Positions 15,839-24,494 of a stretch of 64,000 nucleotides of DNA are shown one piece after another. A model generated the notes under the pieces. It was not told where the DNA came from. It worked only from the letters and a program-made list of their open reading frames with translations, and ran no database searches. Origin of the DNA: Bradyrhizobium sp. ARR65 (GTDB lineage Bacteria; Pseudomonadota; Alphaproteobacteria; Rhizobiales; Xanthobacteraceae); assembly GCF_000472385.1 (NCBI RefSeq), contig NZ_AWZU01000040.1, forward strand, positions 1 to 64,000, in the 5' to 3' direction. Both the position numbers and the translations under genes were made by a program. The stretch's first letter is position 1; the number at the start of each line of letters is the position of its first letter.

Positions 15839-17041
15839 TTAGGCCGCCTTGGACAGCTGTCCATGCGGATCGATGACGAACTTGCTCGCGACACCGGCGT
15901 CGAAGGATTTGTATCCATCGGGTGCCTGGTCGAGCTTGATCACTTTGACATTGACGATCTTGGCGATCGGCAGCCTGTCCCAAAGGATCGCCTGCATCAG
16001 CTGCCGGTTGTATTTCAAGACCGGCGTCTGTCCGGTGTGGAGGGAATGGGACTTTGCCCAGCCCAAGCCCAGGCGCAGGCTAAGACTGCCATGTTTGGCC
16101 GCCTCGTCCTTCGCGCCCGGATCGTCGGTGACATAGAGACCGGGAATGCCGATCGCGCCGGCTGGCCGGGTGATCTCCATCAGGCCGTTCAACACGACTG
16201 CCGGCGCATCAACGATCTTGCCGTCTGCTCCTTCGGATTTGGCTTCGAAGCCGACGCAGTCGATGGCGCAATCGACTTCCGGCTTGCCCAGAACCTCGGC
16301 AACCAAGTCGCCCAGGCGGTCGTGCTTGGTGAGGTCGATCGGCTCGAAATCAACGCTCTTGGCGTGGGCGAGCCGTTCCTTGTTCATGTCCCCGATCAGG
16401 ACGGCCGCGGCGCCGAGAATGCGCGCCGCCGCTGCGGCCGCTAACCCCACCGGTCCCGCGCCGGCGACGTAGACCGTCGATCCGACGCCGACCTTGGCGG
16501 TTACAGCTCCATGAAATCCGGTCGGCAAGATATCAGACAGGCAAGTCAGGTCGCGGATTTTTTCCATCGCCTGCGCCTTGTCCGGAAACTTCAGCAGGTT
16601 AAAATCAGCATAGGGCACCATGACGTACTCGGCTTGCCCACCGATCCATCCACCGAGGTCGACATAGCCGTAGGCGCCTCCAGCACGCTCGGAGTTGACG
16701 TGAAGGCAGACGTCGGTGTGGCCCTCTCGACAGGTTCTGCAGCGGCCGCACGCGACGTTGAAAGGAACCGAGACGAGATCGCCTATCTCGAGATACTCGA
16801 CGTCACGACCCTTCTCGATCACCTCGCCGGTGATCTCGTGCCCCAGCACCATGCCGGCCGGGGCCGTGGTGCGGCCCCGCACCATATGCTGGTCGGACCC
16901 GCAAATGTTGGTCGACACGACCTTGAGAATCACGCCGTGATGGATTTCGTTGCCAGCAGGATTGCGGAAGACTGGAAAGTCGATTTTCTGGACCTCTACT
17001 CTGCCGGGCTTTACGTAAACGACGCCGCGATTGGAAGACAT
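15839..17041 (-). CDS. fdhA: Glutathione-independent formaldehyde dehydrogenase
   Basis: A 400-residue zinc-dependent medium-chain dehydrogenase oxidising formaldehyde to formate with tightly bound NAD. Catalytic zinc region 'NICGSDQHMVRGRTTAPAGMVLGHE' (Cys about 46, His/Glu about 67). Structural zinc 'CGRCRTCREGHTDVC' with four Cys. Nucleotide fold 'VYVAGAGPVGLAAAAAARILGA'. The start is the ATG at 17041 (MSSNRGVVYVKPG), which matches the family start; the open frame upstream is noise. First gene of a six-gene operon whose PQQ dehydrogenase would produce aldehyde; fdhA removes formaldehyde in the cytoplasm. Confidence 0.92.
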   Translation of the reverse strand: MSSNRGVVYVKPGRVEVQKIDFPVFRNPAGNEIHHGVILKVVSTNICGSDQHMVRGRTTAPAGMVLGHEITGEVIEKGRDVEYLEIGDLVSVPFNVACGRCRTCREGHTDVCLHVNSERAGGAYGYVDLGGWIGGQAEYVMVPYADFNLLKFPDKAQAMEKIRDLTCLSDILPTGFHGAVTAKVGVGSTVYVAGAGPVGLAAAAAARILGAAAVLIGDMNKERLAHAKSVDFEPIDLTKHDRLGDLVAEVLGKPEVDCAIDCVGFEAKSEGADGKIVDAPAVVLNGLMEITRPAGAIGIPGLYVTDDPGAKDEAAKHGSLSLRLGLGWAKSHSLHTGQTPVLKYNRQLMQAILWDRLPIAKIVNVKVIKLDQAPDGYKSFDAGVASKFVIDPHGQLSKAA

Positions 17042-17150
17042 TTGTGACTCCTTGCTCGTCTGCGATTCTGTCGGCTCTGACCGTGCTTGAGCGCGTTGTG
17101 AAACGGCACCATGAAGGCATCCGGCAGGCGCGGCCGGCGGCGCTAACTTA

Positions 17151-17179
17151 ATCGTCGAGCGGCGCAGCGCTTCGACGAT
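17151..17179. promoter_or_regulatory. Inverted repeat upstream of fdhA operon
   Basis: ATCGTCGA-GCG (17151-17161) pairs with CGC-T-TCGACGAT (17168-17179), about 110 bp upstream of the fdhA start. It could be an operator or a leader hairpin. No riboswitch class recognised. Confidence 0.4.
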
Positions 17180-17210
17180 GTCGAGAATAATGAAGCTAGA
17201 TCGATCGGAG

Positions 17211-17268
17211 TCGGATGTGATGAGCCCAAAGCGCACTTTCACAGGGTACGGGCGCGCACTGTTCCGTT
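17211..17268 (+). repeat. 50-bp dispersed repeat, copy B
   Basis: Near-identical to copy C (5800-5857, opposite strand) from TCGGATGTG through GCGCGCACTGTTCCGTT; a diverged copy A is at 4398-4445. It lies exactly between the fdhA operon leader and the truncated UbiC-like fragment. Confidence 0.65.
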
Positions 17269-17277
17269 GACATCGCC

Positions 17278-17502
17278 TTCGGCCGAGCAGTGCAAGCGCT
17301 TGATTTCCGGCGCCGCACGCTATCGGCGAAGCTGCTCTGGTCGCCTCTGCCGCAGGCCTGGGAAATGGGCGTCCCGCTGCCCGAGCGGACAGGGGCGACG
17401 CCCACAATCCGCCCAGCGGTGCTGGAGCATCGCGCTGTGCTTTCCCTGCCCGACGGCACGCCATTCAGCGAGGTGGTCGAGACCTATACTCGCGAGGTGT
17501 AA
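17278..17502 (+). pseudogene. 3' fragment of a UbiC/UTRA-like gene
   Basis: The sequence reads '[35 protein letters not shown]' and '[27 protein letters not shown]', strongly similar to the last 75 residues of the exported protein at 6952-7650. The N-terminal two thirds are absent, replaced by repeat copy B. A remnant of a paralogue. Confidence 0.8.
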
Positions 17503-17504
17503 GC

Positions 17505-17905
17505 TCGCATCCGACCGGCACCGGCCTGGGCGCGGTACTGTTCGGGCCCGGCGTGATGGCCATTCTGGGTGCGATCGTGCTGCTGTTCCGGGCCTTGCTC
17601 CTCGCCCACGGCGGCCTCACGACCATCGGGGCCAATATTTTTTCGATGGCGATCGTGGGACCATGGGTGACTTGTGGCACGTACCGTTTGTACCACGGCA
17701 TGGGGCTTATGGCGTTTGGCGTGTATCTGGGCGCGACACTGGGGATTGGGCGACCTACCTGACGACCTCGGTCGAGCTGGCTCTCACTTATCCCGACGCT
17801 ATCAGCGGCTATGCGGGTGCTTTCCTCAAATTCGCCGGCATCTTCGCGATCACCCAGGTGCCTCTGGCGATTGCAGAAGGATTCCTGACCGTAGTTGGAC
17901 GATGC
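17505..17905 (+). pseudogene. cbiM-type cobalt/nickel permease fragment
   Basis: It begins in mid-gene with '[37 protein letters not shown]' and '[24 protein letters not shown]', hallmark sequences of CbiM/NikM energy-coupling-factor permeases. Near 17750 the frame shifts, continuing '[50 protein letters not shown]'. The N-terminal third and the 3' end are lost, so it is non-functional. It abuts the UbiC-like fragment, which shows a deletion join. Confidence 0.85.
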
Positions 17906-18277
17906 TGCGCCGGAACGGTCGTGCCGCCGGCGCAAGCCACGCGGAGGTTTGCGAACGAGGGAATGAAATCAGCGATAGGCTGATCGAGGTTCAAGGCGCC
18001 GCTCTCTAGGTGGCATTGCGGCTACCGAGACGATGGGCTTCGTCATCGAGTAAATCCGCCAGATGGCGCCTGGCCGGAGCGGATCACCAGCTACGACATC
18101 GCGAAAGCCGACCGACCGCTCGAACAAGTGCCGTCGTGATGGCCGACAATAATGGTCGCGCCCGGAATGGACCGAGCAGACACATCTATTTCCAAGCGGT
18201 GCGCGATAGCCTCCAGCCGTAAGGGAGCTAGGCGCAATGGGCTTGATTGGAGTCTCGTCGTCATGACCGGCTACCAT
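17880..18277 (-). pseudogene. Serine hydrolase (beta-lactamase-like) fragment
   Basis: The minus strand has 'DVVAGDPLRPGAIWRIYSMTKPIVSVAAM' with the S-x-T-K (SMTK) active-site block of class C/DD-peptidase-type hydrolases, and in another frame '[19 protein letters not shown]'. Only the first part of the gene is left, with at least one frameshift, ending against the cbiM fragment. Confidence 0.7.
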
Positions 18278-18538
18278 TTGGAAACGTCACAACGATTGTT
18301 TCTCTTGAAAGCGAACCATTCCTTCAGCAGACCGCCAATGAAAGCGCATTCTATACTTATCTGAGTATCTAGCCCGACAGCGTCAATTTCGATCGCATCT
18401 TTCACGTGATCCGTCGTGCCCGGCGGCTGGACACTGCAGAGGTTACGCTTGTAGGCCATTTCTCCAGCGCCGAAATCAAATGGTAACGCGAAAGCACGGA
18501 TCCTCGTGCTGGACACCCCATCGAGAAAGGAGTCTCTC

Positions 18539-19060
18539 ATGATCCTCTACTACGCTCCCGGAGGCTGTAGCCTGGCTGATCACATTGCGCTGATCGAGAC
18601 GGGGCTTCCATACAAGCTCGTTAGAGTCGATCCGAACAAGCCGACCGAGGATGGGCGCGACTTCACGACGATCAGTCCAAAGGGTTACCTGCCCGCGCTG
18701 GAACTCGACGACGGGACTATCCTTACCGAAAATCTCGCAATCCTTGCCTATATCGCCTATCAAGCAGGCGCGCTCCTCCCCGAGGACGGTATCGACCGTT
18801 GGCGCGCGCTTGAAGCCACCTCGTTCATGACCACTGAATTTCATGGCAACTTCAGGCCGATTTTGGTTGGCGATCGAATCACGATCGCAGACCCGTATCT
18901 CGTCGTGATGCTGATGTGGGCTGGCAAGAATGAAATCGAAGTGCCGGAGCGGCTCACCGGCTATCTCGCGCAGATGAAGAAGATGCCTTCGGTCGCCAGA
19001 GCGCTCGCAGATGAAGGGCTGAGCCTGACTCCTCGGCAGTGGTTCACCGATCAAAAGTAA
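18539..19060 (+). CDS. Glutathione S-transferase with internal deletion
   Basis: A 173-residue protein. The thioredoxin-like N-terminal domain (1-80) is complete: 'MILYYAPGGCSLADHIALIETGLPYKLVRVD', the cis-Pro loop 'GYLPALELDDGTILTENLAILAYIA'. In the helical domain 'EFHGNFRPI' is followed at once by 'LVGDRITIADPYLVVMLMWA', whereas the family has about 40 residues between these segments. The deletion keeps the frame. The start has an AAAGGAG at 18523-18529. Stability and activity are doubtful. Followed 400 bp later by a TetR regulator. Confidence 0.8.
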   Translation: MILYYAPGGCSLADHIALIETGLPYKLVRVDPNKPTEDGRDFTTISPKGYLPALELDDGTILTENLAILAYIAYQAGALLPEDGIDRWRALEATSFMTTEFHGNFRPILVGDRITIADPYLVVMLMWAGKNEIEVPERLTGYLAQMKKMPSVARALADEGLSLTPRQWFTDQK

Positions 19061-19332
19061 AATGCTGCTTCACTTTCGGCTGGTCGTGCAGCCAAGCCTT
19101 AGCAGCGGCGGATGTTTCGCCGTCTTCATCGCGTCATCGCTCGAGCATCGGCTGTATAGCCTCGGAGTAGGTTGAAATGCCCGGCACGCAACCAACGATA
19201 CCGACACTCGCTGATGGAGATGCAAATTCGTTCCGAGTCAAAACAGCACGATAATTCCGGTGCACAAAGACCGCACTCGATACTCCTTTTGCGCATCGGT
19301 CACCGGCACATCACACAATTGCGTAAGCGGGC

Positions 19333-19348
19333 AAGTCAAAACTGACTT
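19333..19348. promoter_or_regulatory. Small dyad upstream of TetR gene
   Basis: AAGTCA and TGACTT form a perfect inverted repeat around AAAC, about 130 bp before the TetR start, in an AT-rich stretch. It could be the TetR operator. Confidence 0.35.
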
Positions 19349-19478
19349 CTTTGTCACTTGAGTTTTGCTTGGAATAGCTGCGACGATACAGCAGTTTATA
19401 AAAGCGCTCCGAAGCAATCCTACTGCTTGAATGTAGCTTCAAGATCGAAAATCTCGCTTGTCGCCGGAGAGAGGTTCG

Positions 19479-20075
19479 ATGTCGTATCCTGCCGAGCACC
19501 GCTACCTAACTAAACAGAAAATTGTTCGGAGCGCGCGGCGTCTCTTCAACCGCCGCGGGTTCGATACTGTATCAATCGATGACGTTATGGCTGATGCCGG
19601 GCTGACCCGGGGAGGTTTCTATAGTTACTTTGAGAGCAAGGGTGATCTTTACGCCGAAGCGGTCACCCAAATCTTAAATGAAAAGCAGCTTTTAAGCAGC
19701 GACGGCGTCAGCATCGATCCGCGTGCTGTTGATTGCGCGGCTCAGTTCGTCCGCGACTATCTTTCTCGCGAGCAGTTCGAGGATATCGACGGAACCTGCC
19801 CCCTGATCGCTTTTCCGACCGACTTTTTGCGCGAGGAGCATCGTCTTCGGCAAGCATATGAAACGGTACTTAGGGTCATGATCGATGTTTTTGAGCAGGC
19901 GTTGCAGCGCAATGGACATGGGGCCCGATCCCGGGCTCGCGCGATCGCGACGTTATGCGTTGGCGGTATGGTGTTGGCGCGTTCGGTCGAGGATCGCGTG
20001 CTCGCCGACGAAATACGCGAAGCCGCAATGGGCATCGCGCTGTCGCTCGGACAGTGGTCTCGCGGAGCGTCTTAG
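19479..20075 (+). CDS. TetR-family transcriptional regulator
   Basis: A 198-residue repressor. DNA-binding domain at 12-58: 'KIVRSARRLFNRRGFDTVSIDDVMADAGLTRGGFYSYFESKGDLY', typical TetR with the GFYxYFxSK recognition end. The C-terminal domain includes 'CPLIAFPTDFLREEHRLRQAYE', resembling the NemR/AcrR-like group with 'GCPLxALxxDxxR'. The ATG at 19479 follows GGAGAGAGG; an upstream in-frame TTG at 19458 was rejected. The neighbouring GST may be a target, as NemR-type regulators often sit by detoxification genes. Confidence 0.88.
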   Translation: MSYPAEHRYLTKQKIVRSARRLFNRRGFDTVSIDDVMADAGLTRGGFYSYFESKGDLYAEAVTQILNEKQLLSSDGVSIDPRAVDCAAQFVRDYLSREQFEDIDGTCPLIAFPTDFLREEHRLRQAYETVLRVMIDVFEQALQRNGHGARSRARAIATLCVGGMVLARSVEDRVLADEIREAAMGIALSLGQWSRGAS

Positions 20076-20231
20076 TGAGTGGCGACAGAGCGCGCGGCCT
20101 GGTGACCGCACCCATTGCATTCACGCCGGAGCGAAATCCGAAAGGTCTCCGCGCCGTTGGCGTCAGATAAGCCGGCGACTGTTCCTCCCGCGCAAACACG
20201 GGCAGACGCCAGGACTGCAAGCTTGACGCTA

Positions 20232-22943
20232 TCAGCCTAGCTGGCGGTTTCGCGAGCCGACCGCGGACGCGGTCCGCTTGATAATTCCCTGCAATTCCGG
20301 AACGCAAGAGCCGCAATTGGTGCCGGCGCGAAGCATTCGCCCGATATCGGCAACGTTTGCGGCACCCCCTTCAGCCACAGCGCGGCGGATGGCTTCAAGT
20401 CCGACACTGTAACAGGCGCAGATGATCGGCCCGGTTTTGACCACGCCCTCAGCGCTCTGGCCGGAAAGAAGAAGACGCCTGTCGCCCTCAGCCAAATTTC
20501 CCGAATTGAACAACCCTCGCACGACCTCCCATCGCGGCGGATTTTGTGATGGCCCGGAGAAAATGCAGGCCTCGATCCTGCCGGCGCGCAACGCGGCGAT
20601 GCGCACGATGCCGCGCGGCAGATCGATATATTCCGCACGCTCCGGATCGCCGCATATCAGCTTTTCGGCCAGACCATGCCATCGGGCAGGTAATTCGTTG
20701 GTCGCGAACAGAAGTCCGTAACCTCCGGGAACGGCGACGCGCGCGAACCACGTTCCGTCGGGGAGCGTGATCAAGTCGCGCGTGAGCGCAAAGCCGCGAT
20801 AGGCAAACTCAAGAGGTTCGATGCGCGCAGGCGTGGCCTTGAGCTCAGGCTGTCCGGAAAGCGGATCGTTTTCCGCCATCGCCAGCGCGCCGACACACGC
20901 ATCGGCCGCCGTCGAATAGCTCCAATGAATTGGTGCAAAAATCGATTCGCGTTGCTGACCCGAACGAACGCAAACCCGAAAAACGGCGCTGCCATGGGGC
21001 GTCGTGACCTTGGCGAAACCGCCATCGGTCATGCCCGTCCTACTCGCATCATCGGGGTGGATATCGACCATCGGTTCGGGTGAATGCGCGCCCAGCCGCG
21101 GACTCTTTCCGCTGCGCGTCATCGTGTGCCACTGATCGCGCAGACGCCCGGTATTGAGGCGCAGCGGAAAAGCGTCGCTCGTCGCCGCACGCAGCCTCGG
21201 ATGTTCCGGTGCAATGAAGCGGCCACGCCGATCGCTCGTGAAAAACGCTCCGGCGCTGAAGAAGCGCGCTTCGCCCGATTCGAATCCGGCTTTCGCGGGC
21301 CACATCACCGCGTCGAGCCGGTCATACTCATCGTCGGGGAGTGCCGCAAGACCACCCAAGTCGAAACCGCGCCGGCCATCATTCTCGAACGCCGACAGCG
21401 CCGCATGCTCGCGAAAAACATCGGCCGGCTTGCGGTAGGCAAACGCGCTCTCGAAGCCGAGGCGCTGGGCCACTTCACCGATGATCCACCAATCAGGCTG
21501 TGCCTCGCCTGGTCGCGGCAGGAACGCTCGCTGGCGCGAAATACGCCGCTCGGAATTGGTAACGGTGCCGTCTTTCTCGCCCCAGGCGGCCGCAGGCAAG
21601 AGCACATGCGCGCCCGCCTCGATGGTGTCGTTGTGGAGCGTGGTGTCGGACACGATGAACAATTCGAGCTTTTTCAACGCTCCGCGAACGGCGCCCGCGC
21701 GCGGCAGCGACACGGCCGGATTTGTCGCCATGACCCAGAGCGCCTTGATGGTTCCGCGTTCGATCGCTTCGAACATGTCGACGGCCTTGAGGCCTTGGCT
21801 CGCCGCCATCCGCGGCGCGTGCCAGAAGCGCCTGACGCGGTCAGTTTCGCTGGGCGAAAAGCCCATATGGGCGGCGAGTTGATTGGCAAGCCCCCCGACT
21901 TCGCGGCCGCCCATGGCGTTGGGCTGGCCGGTCAGCGAGAACGGTCCCATGCCCGGCCGGCCGATGCGTCCCGTGGCGAGGTGAACATTGATGATCGCAT
22001 TCACCTTGTCGGTGCCTTGCGCGGATTGATTGACCCCTTGAGAGTAGCAGGTGACGACGCGCTCGGTTCGCGCAAACAGCTCAAAGAAGCGGACAACCTC
22101 GCCGAGTTCGAGCTCGCTCGCACCGGCGGTAGCCGCCGCGTCGCCGGCGATCTCGCGCGCGCGCGCAAGTGCATCGGCGAAGCCGCTCGTATGTTCTGCG
22201 ATATAGTTGTTGTTGAGGGCGCGCGTATCGGCGAGGTAGGCAAGCAGCCCGCAAAAAAGCGCGGTATCCATTCCGGATGCGATCGGCAGTAACAGATCCG
22301 CCGCATCCGCCGTTGCGGTGCGTCGCGGATCGATAACGACCAATTTGGTGCCGCGTTCTTTTTTTGCGGCAATCATCCGTTGATAGAGTACCGGATGACA
22401 CCATGCTGCATTGGAGCCCACGAGCACGATTAGATCGGCCTCGTCTAGATCCCGGTAAATGCCGGGCACCACGTCGGCGCCGAAGGCGCGGCGATGTCCG
22501 GCAACGGAAGAGGCCATGCACAGCCGCGAATTGGTGTCGACGTTGGACGAGCCGAGAAAGCCTTTCATCAGCTTATTGGCGACATAGTAATCTTCAGTGA
22601 GCAACTGACCTGAAAGATAGAACGCAATCGCGTTCGGCCCGTCTCGATCGACGATCGTGCGCAGTCCGTTTGCGACCTTTGCCAGTGCGGTGTCCCAATC
22701 CGTACGTGCAAGAGAACCGTCTGCTTGACGAAACATGGGGTGAAGCAAGCGTTGGTCGAGCGAAAGCGTTTCGCCGAGTGCCGAGCCTTTCGAGCACAGC
22801 CGCCCGAAATTGGCCGGATGCGCGGGATCGCCGGAAATAGTCGTATCGCCTTGCCGGTCCACGGCTGCGAGAATGCCGCAGCCGACGCCGCAATACGGAC
22901 AGGTGGTGCGCACGGCAGGAGGATGTCGCGATAAAGTGTTCAT
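20232..22943 (-). CDS. nasA: Assimilatory nitrate reductase, catalytic subunit
   Basis: A 903-residue cytoplasmic Mo-bis-MGD enzyme reducing nitrate to nitrite (called nasC in Bradyrhizobium). N-terminal [4Fe-4S] site: Cys15, Cys18, Cys22 and Cys50 ('CPYCGVGC' and 'LCSKG'). Mo-ligand region 'NTNSRLCMASSVAGHRRAFGAD'. Molybdopterin-binding blocks 'GRIGRPGMGPFSLTGQPNAMGGREVGG' and 'PLRLNTGRLRDQWHTMTRSG'. The C-terminus carries a BFD-like [2Fe-2S] domain: 'ICACYSVGLEAIRRAV' and 'TNCGSCVPEL' (four Cys). The ATG at 22943 lies 19 bp after the FAD oxidoreductase gene, its presumed electron donor. No nitrite reductase is present here. Confidence 0.93.
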   Translation of the reverse strand: MNTLSRHPPAVRTTCPYCGVGCGILAAVDRQGDTTISGDPAHPANFGRLCSKGSALGETLSLDQRLLHPMFRQADGSLARTDWDTALAKVANGLRTIVDRDGPNAIAFYLSGQLLTEDYYVANKLMKGFLGSSNVDTNSRLCMASSVAGHRRAFGADVVPGIYRDLDEADLIVLVGSNAAWCHPVLYQRMIAAKKERGTKLVVIDPRRTATADAADLLLPIASGMDTALFCGLLAYLADTRALNNNYIAEHTSGFADALARAREIAGDAAATAGASELELGEVVRFFELFARTERVVTCYSQGVNQSAQGTDKVNAIINVHLATGRIGRPGMGPFSLTGQPNAMGGREVGGLANQLAAHMGFSPSETDRVRRFWHAPRMAASQGLKAVDMFEAIERGTIKALWVMATNPAVSLPRAGAVRGALKKLELFIVSDTTLHNDTIEAGAHVLLPAAAWGEKDGTVTNSERRISRQRAFLPRPGEAQPDWWIIGEVAQRLGFESAFAYRKPADVFREHAALSAFENDGRRGFDLGGLAALPDDEYDRLDAVMWPAKAGFESGEARFFSAGAFFTSDRRGRFIAPEHPRLRAATSDAFPLRLNTGRLRDQWHTMTRSGKSPRLGAHSPEPMVDIHPDDASRTGMTDGGFAKVTTPHGSAVFRVCVRSGQQRESIFAPIHWSYSTAADACVGALAMAENDPLSGQPELKATPARIEPLEFAYRGFALTRDLITLPDGTWFARVAVPGGYGLLFATNELPARWHGLAEKLICGDPERAEYIDLPRGIVRIAALRAGRIEACIFSGPSQNPPRWEVVRGLFNSGNLAEGDRRLLLSGQSAEGVVKTGPIICACYSVGLEAIRRAVAEGGAANVADIGRMLRAGTNCGSCVPELQGIIKRTASAVGSRNRQLG

Positions 22944-22962
22944 GACCAGCTCACAGCGCTCG

Positions 22963-24222
22963 TCAACCTGCCGCCATTTCTCGTTCAACTGAGCTGTCTC
23001 GTCGCGCGGCCGCCGCTTGCCGCTCGGCCAATGCTCGTCCGAAAATGAGATCCTCGCGGACGGAATCGATCGCGGCGCCGGAACGAATGAGATCGAGATA
23101 CCAAAATGAGTCAGCCGTATCGCCGTAGAGCACTGCGCCGACGATGCGGCCGCCGGCAATCACCAGCTTTCGGTAGGTGCCAAGCCCCTGATCGCTGAAC
23201 ACCACCGACTCGGTACCGGGCGCGCCGAGAAAATCCCCGGCAGAGAACACATGAACGCCGGAGACCTTGAGATTGGCGGCGTTCACGCTGCCGAGATAAC
23301 GTGCATCGCGGCCGGCGAGGCGCTCGGCCAACACGCGCGCCTGCTCGTTGGCGGGCTCCACTAGGCCGTAGCAGACGCCGCGGTGCTCGGCGCATTCACC
23401 GATTGCGAAAACATCGGATATGCTGGTGACGAGATGATCGTCGACGACGATGCCGCGATTGACCGCGATACCGGCGTGAGCGGCGACTTCGGCGTTCGGC
23501 TTGATGCCGACCGCAACAACGACCGTGTCGGCCGCGAGCACGCGGCCGTCCTCGAGCTCTACACCCTCGACGTGACCATTGCCGACGAATCTCGCCGTCG
23601 CGACGTCCAGCAGCACCCGGATGCCTTTGGCCTCGACTGCACGCCTGAGCAGCAACGCGGCGCGTGCGTCGAGCTGGCGCTCCATCAAGCGATCCATGAG
23701 ATGAACCAGTGTCACCGATGCGCCGGCTTTGGCGAGACCGTAAGCCGCCTCAATGCCTAGGAGTCCGCCGCCGATCACGACAATGGGCGCGCTCCGGCGG
23801 GCGGCCCGCGAGATCGACACGACGTCGCTCATGTCGCGGAATGTGAGCACGCCAGGCAGATAGGCACCGGCGATGCCCAAGCAGATTGGCCGCGAGCCGG
23901 TGGCGAATACGAGCTTGGCGAACGGCAACGCTTTGCCGTCGGACAGCGTCACGGTGCGTGCGGCAATATCCGTCGCCCTCACGCTGACGCCACAGCACAA
24001 GGTGATACCCCGATCTCTCCACCAAGCCGCCGGCTTCAGTAAAGTGTCGCTCGCAAGCACTTCGCCGGCCAGCACCGACGAAAGCAGCACGCGATTATAG
24101 GCAAGCCGCGGCTCTTCACCGATCACCGCAATGGCATAACGGCCGAGCGCACGCTGGGAGAGCTCTTCGCACAAGCAGGCAGCCGCCATCCCGTTGCCGA
24201 CGATAACGAGCGGTTCGCTCAT
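22963..24222 (-). CDS. NAD(P)H/FAD oxidoreductase of nitrate assimilation (Flp/NasB-like)
   Basis: A 419-residue flavoprotein homologous to the N-terminal reductase part of NirB. FAD site 'VIVGNGMAAACLCEELSQRALG', 'LVFATGSRP' and 'DVFAIGECAEH'. NAD(P)H site 'IVVIGGGLLGIEAAYGLAKAGASVTLV'. It lacks the Fe-S/sirohaem half, so it is an electron donor, not a nitrite reductase. It is cotranscribed with nasA and matches the flp gene of the Bradyrhizobium narK-bjgb-flp-nasC locus, where it feeds both nitrate reductase and a haemoglobin. The start ATG 24222 matches the family. The 5' part of the gene is duplicated at 24495-24679. Confidence 0.88.
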   Translation of the reverse strand: MSEPLVIVGNGMAAACLCEELSQRALGRYAIAVIGEEPRLAYNRVLLSSVLAGEVLASDTLLKPAAWWRDRGITLCCGVSVRATDIAARTVTLSDGKALPFAKLVFATGSRPICLGIAGAYLPGVLTFRDMSDVVSISRAARRSAPIVVIGGGLLGIEAAYGLAKAGASVTLVHLMDRLMERQLDARAALLLRRAVEAKGIRVLLDVATARFVGNGHVEGVELEDGRVLAADTVVVAVGIKPNAEVAAHAGIAVNRGIVVDDHLVTSISDVFAIGECAEHRGVCYGLVEPANEQARVLAERLAGRDARYLGSVNAANLKVSGVHVFSAGDFLGAPGTESVVFSDQGLGTYRKLVIAGGRIVGAVLYGDTADSFWYLDLIRSGAAIDSVREDLIFGRALAERQAAAARRDSSVEREMAAG

Positions 24223-24252
24223 CGTAATCCTGAACCCCGCTCCCGCGTCCAG

Positions 24253-24494
24253 ATGGTCTTGCGTAACATTGTCGGCGCTCCTTTCGGGACGCGACGGCGT
24301 CCATTCGACTGACAAAAAGTTCACGATCGTTCGCCTGGATTGCGAAGATGAGATCCATGCAGCACCGCTGTGGAGTTGTGATGCACGAAGAATATGTTCA
24401 AGAACATATTTTGACTGACGGCATTGTCGCGCCAGTTGGAGGCGCCTCGCCGACTCATTCATGGCCGCTTGCGGCCATCTCGCTCGGCGTTGTC
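24253..24494 (-). repeat. Inverted repeat, left arm
   Basis: The reverse complement of this 242-bp stretch aligns throughout with 25002-25247 (about 80-85% by eye). It contains a 20-bp palindrome and ends with the first codons (MLRKT) of the small exported protein whose intact copy starts at 25231. It is wedged exactly between the two copies of the flp 5' end. Confidence 0.85.
24391..24410. promoter_or_regulatory. 20-bp palindrome in nas promoter region
   Basis: AATATGTTCAAGAACATATT: two 9-base arms, perfect, around AA. A related site (one mismatch) is in the other arm at 25086-25105. It lies about 170 bp upstream of the FAD oxidoreductase start. The binding protein is unknown; Rrf2/NsrR-like or other dimeric regulators are candidates. 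Confidence 0.65.

Noticed and set aside
17505-17905. Cobalamin riboswitch with the cbiM fragment
   Set aside because: The permease fragment begins in mid-gene and its upstream DNA is a foreign gene end, so no native leader is present.
21084-22292. 402-codon plus-strand open frame
   Set aside because: Antisense to nasA and compositionally a shadow frame.
22963-24222. Full nitrite reductase NirB
   Set aside because: Only the FAD/NAD part is present; no Fe-S/sirohaem domain follows.
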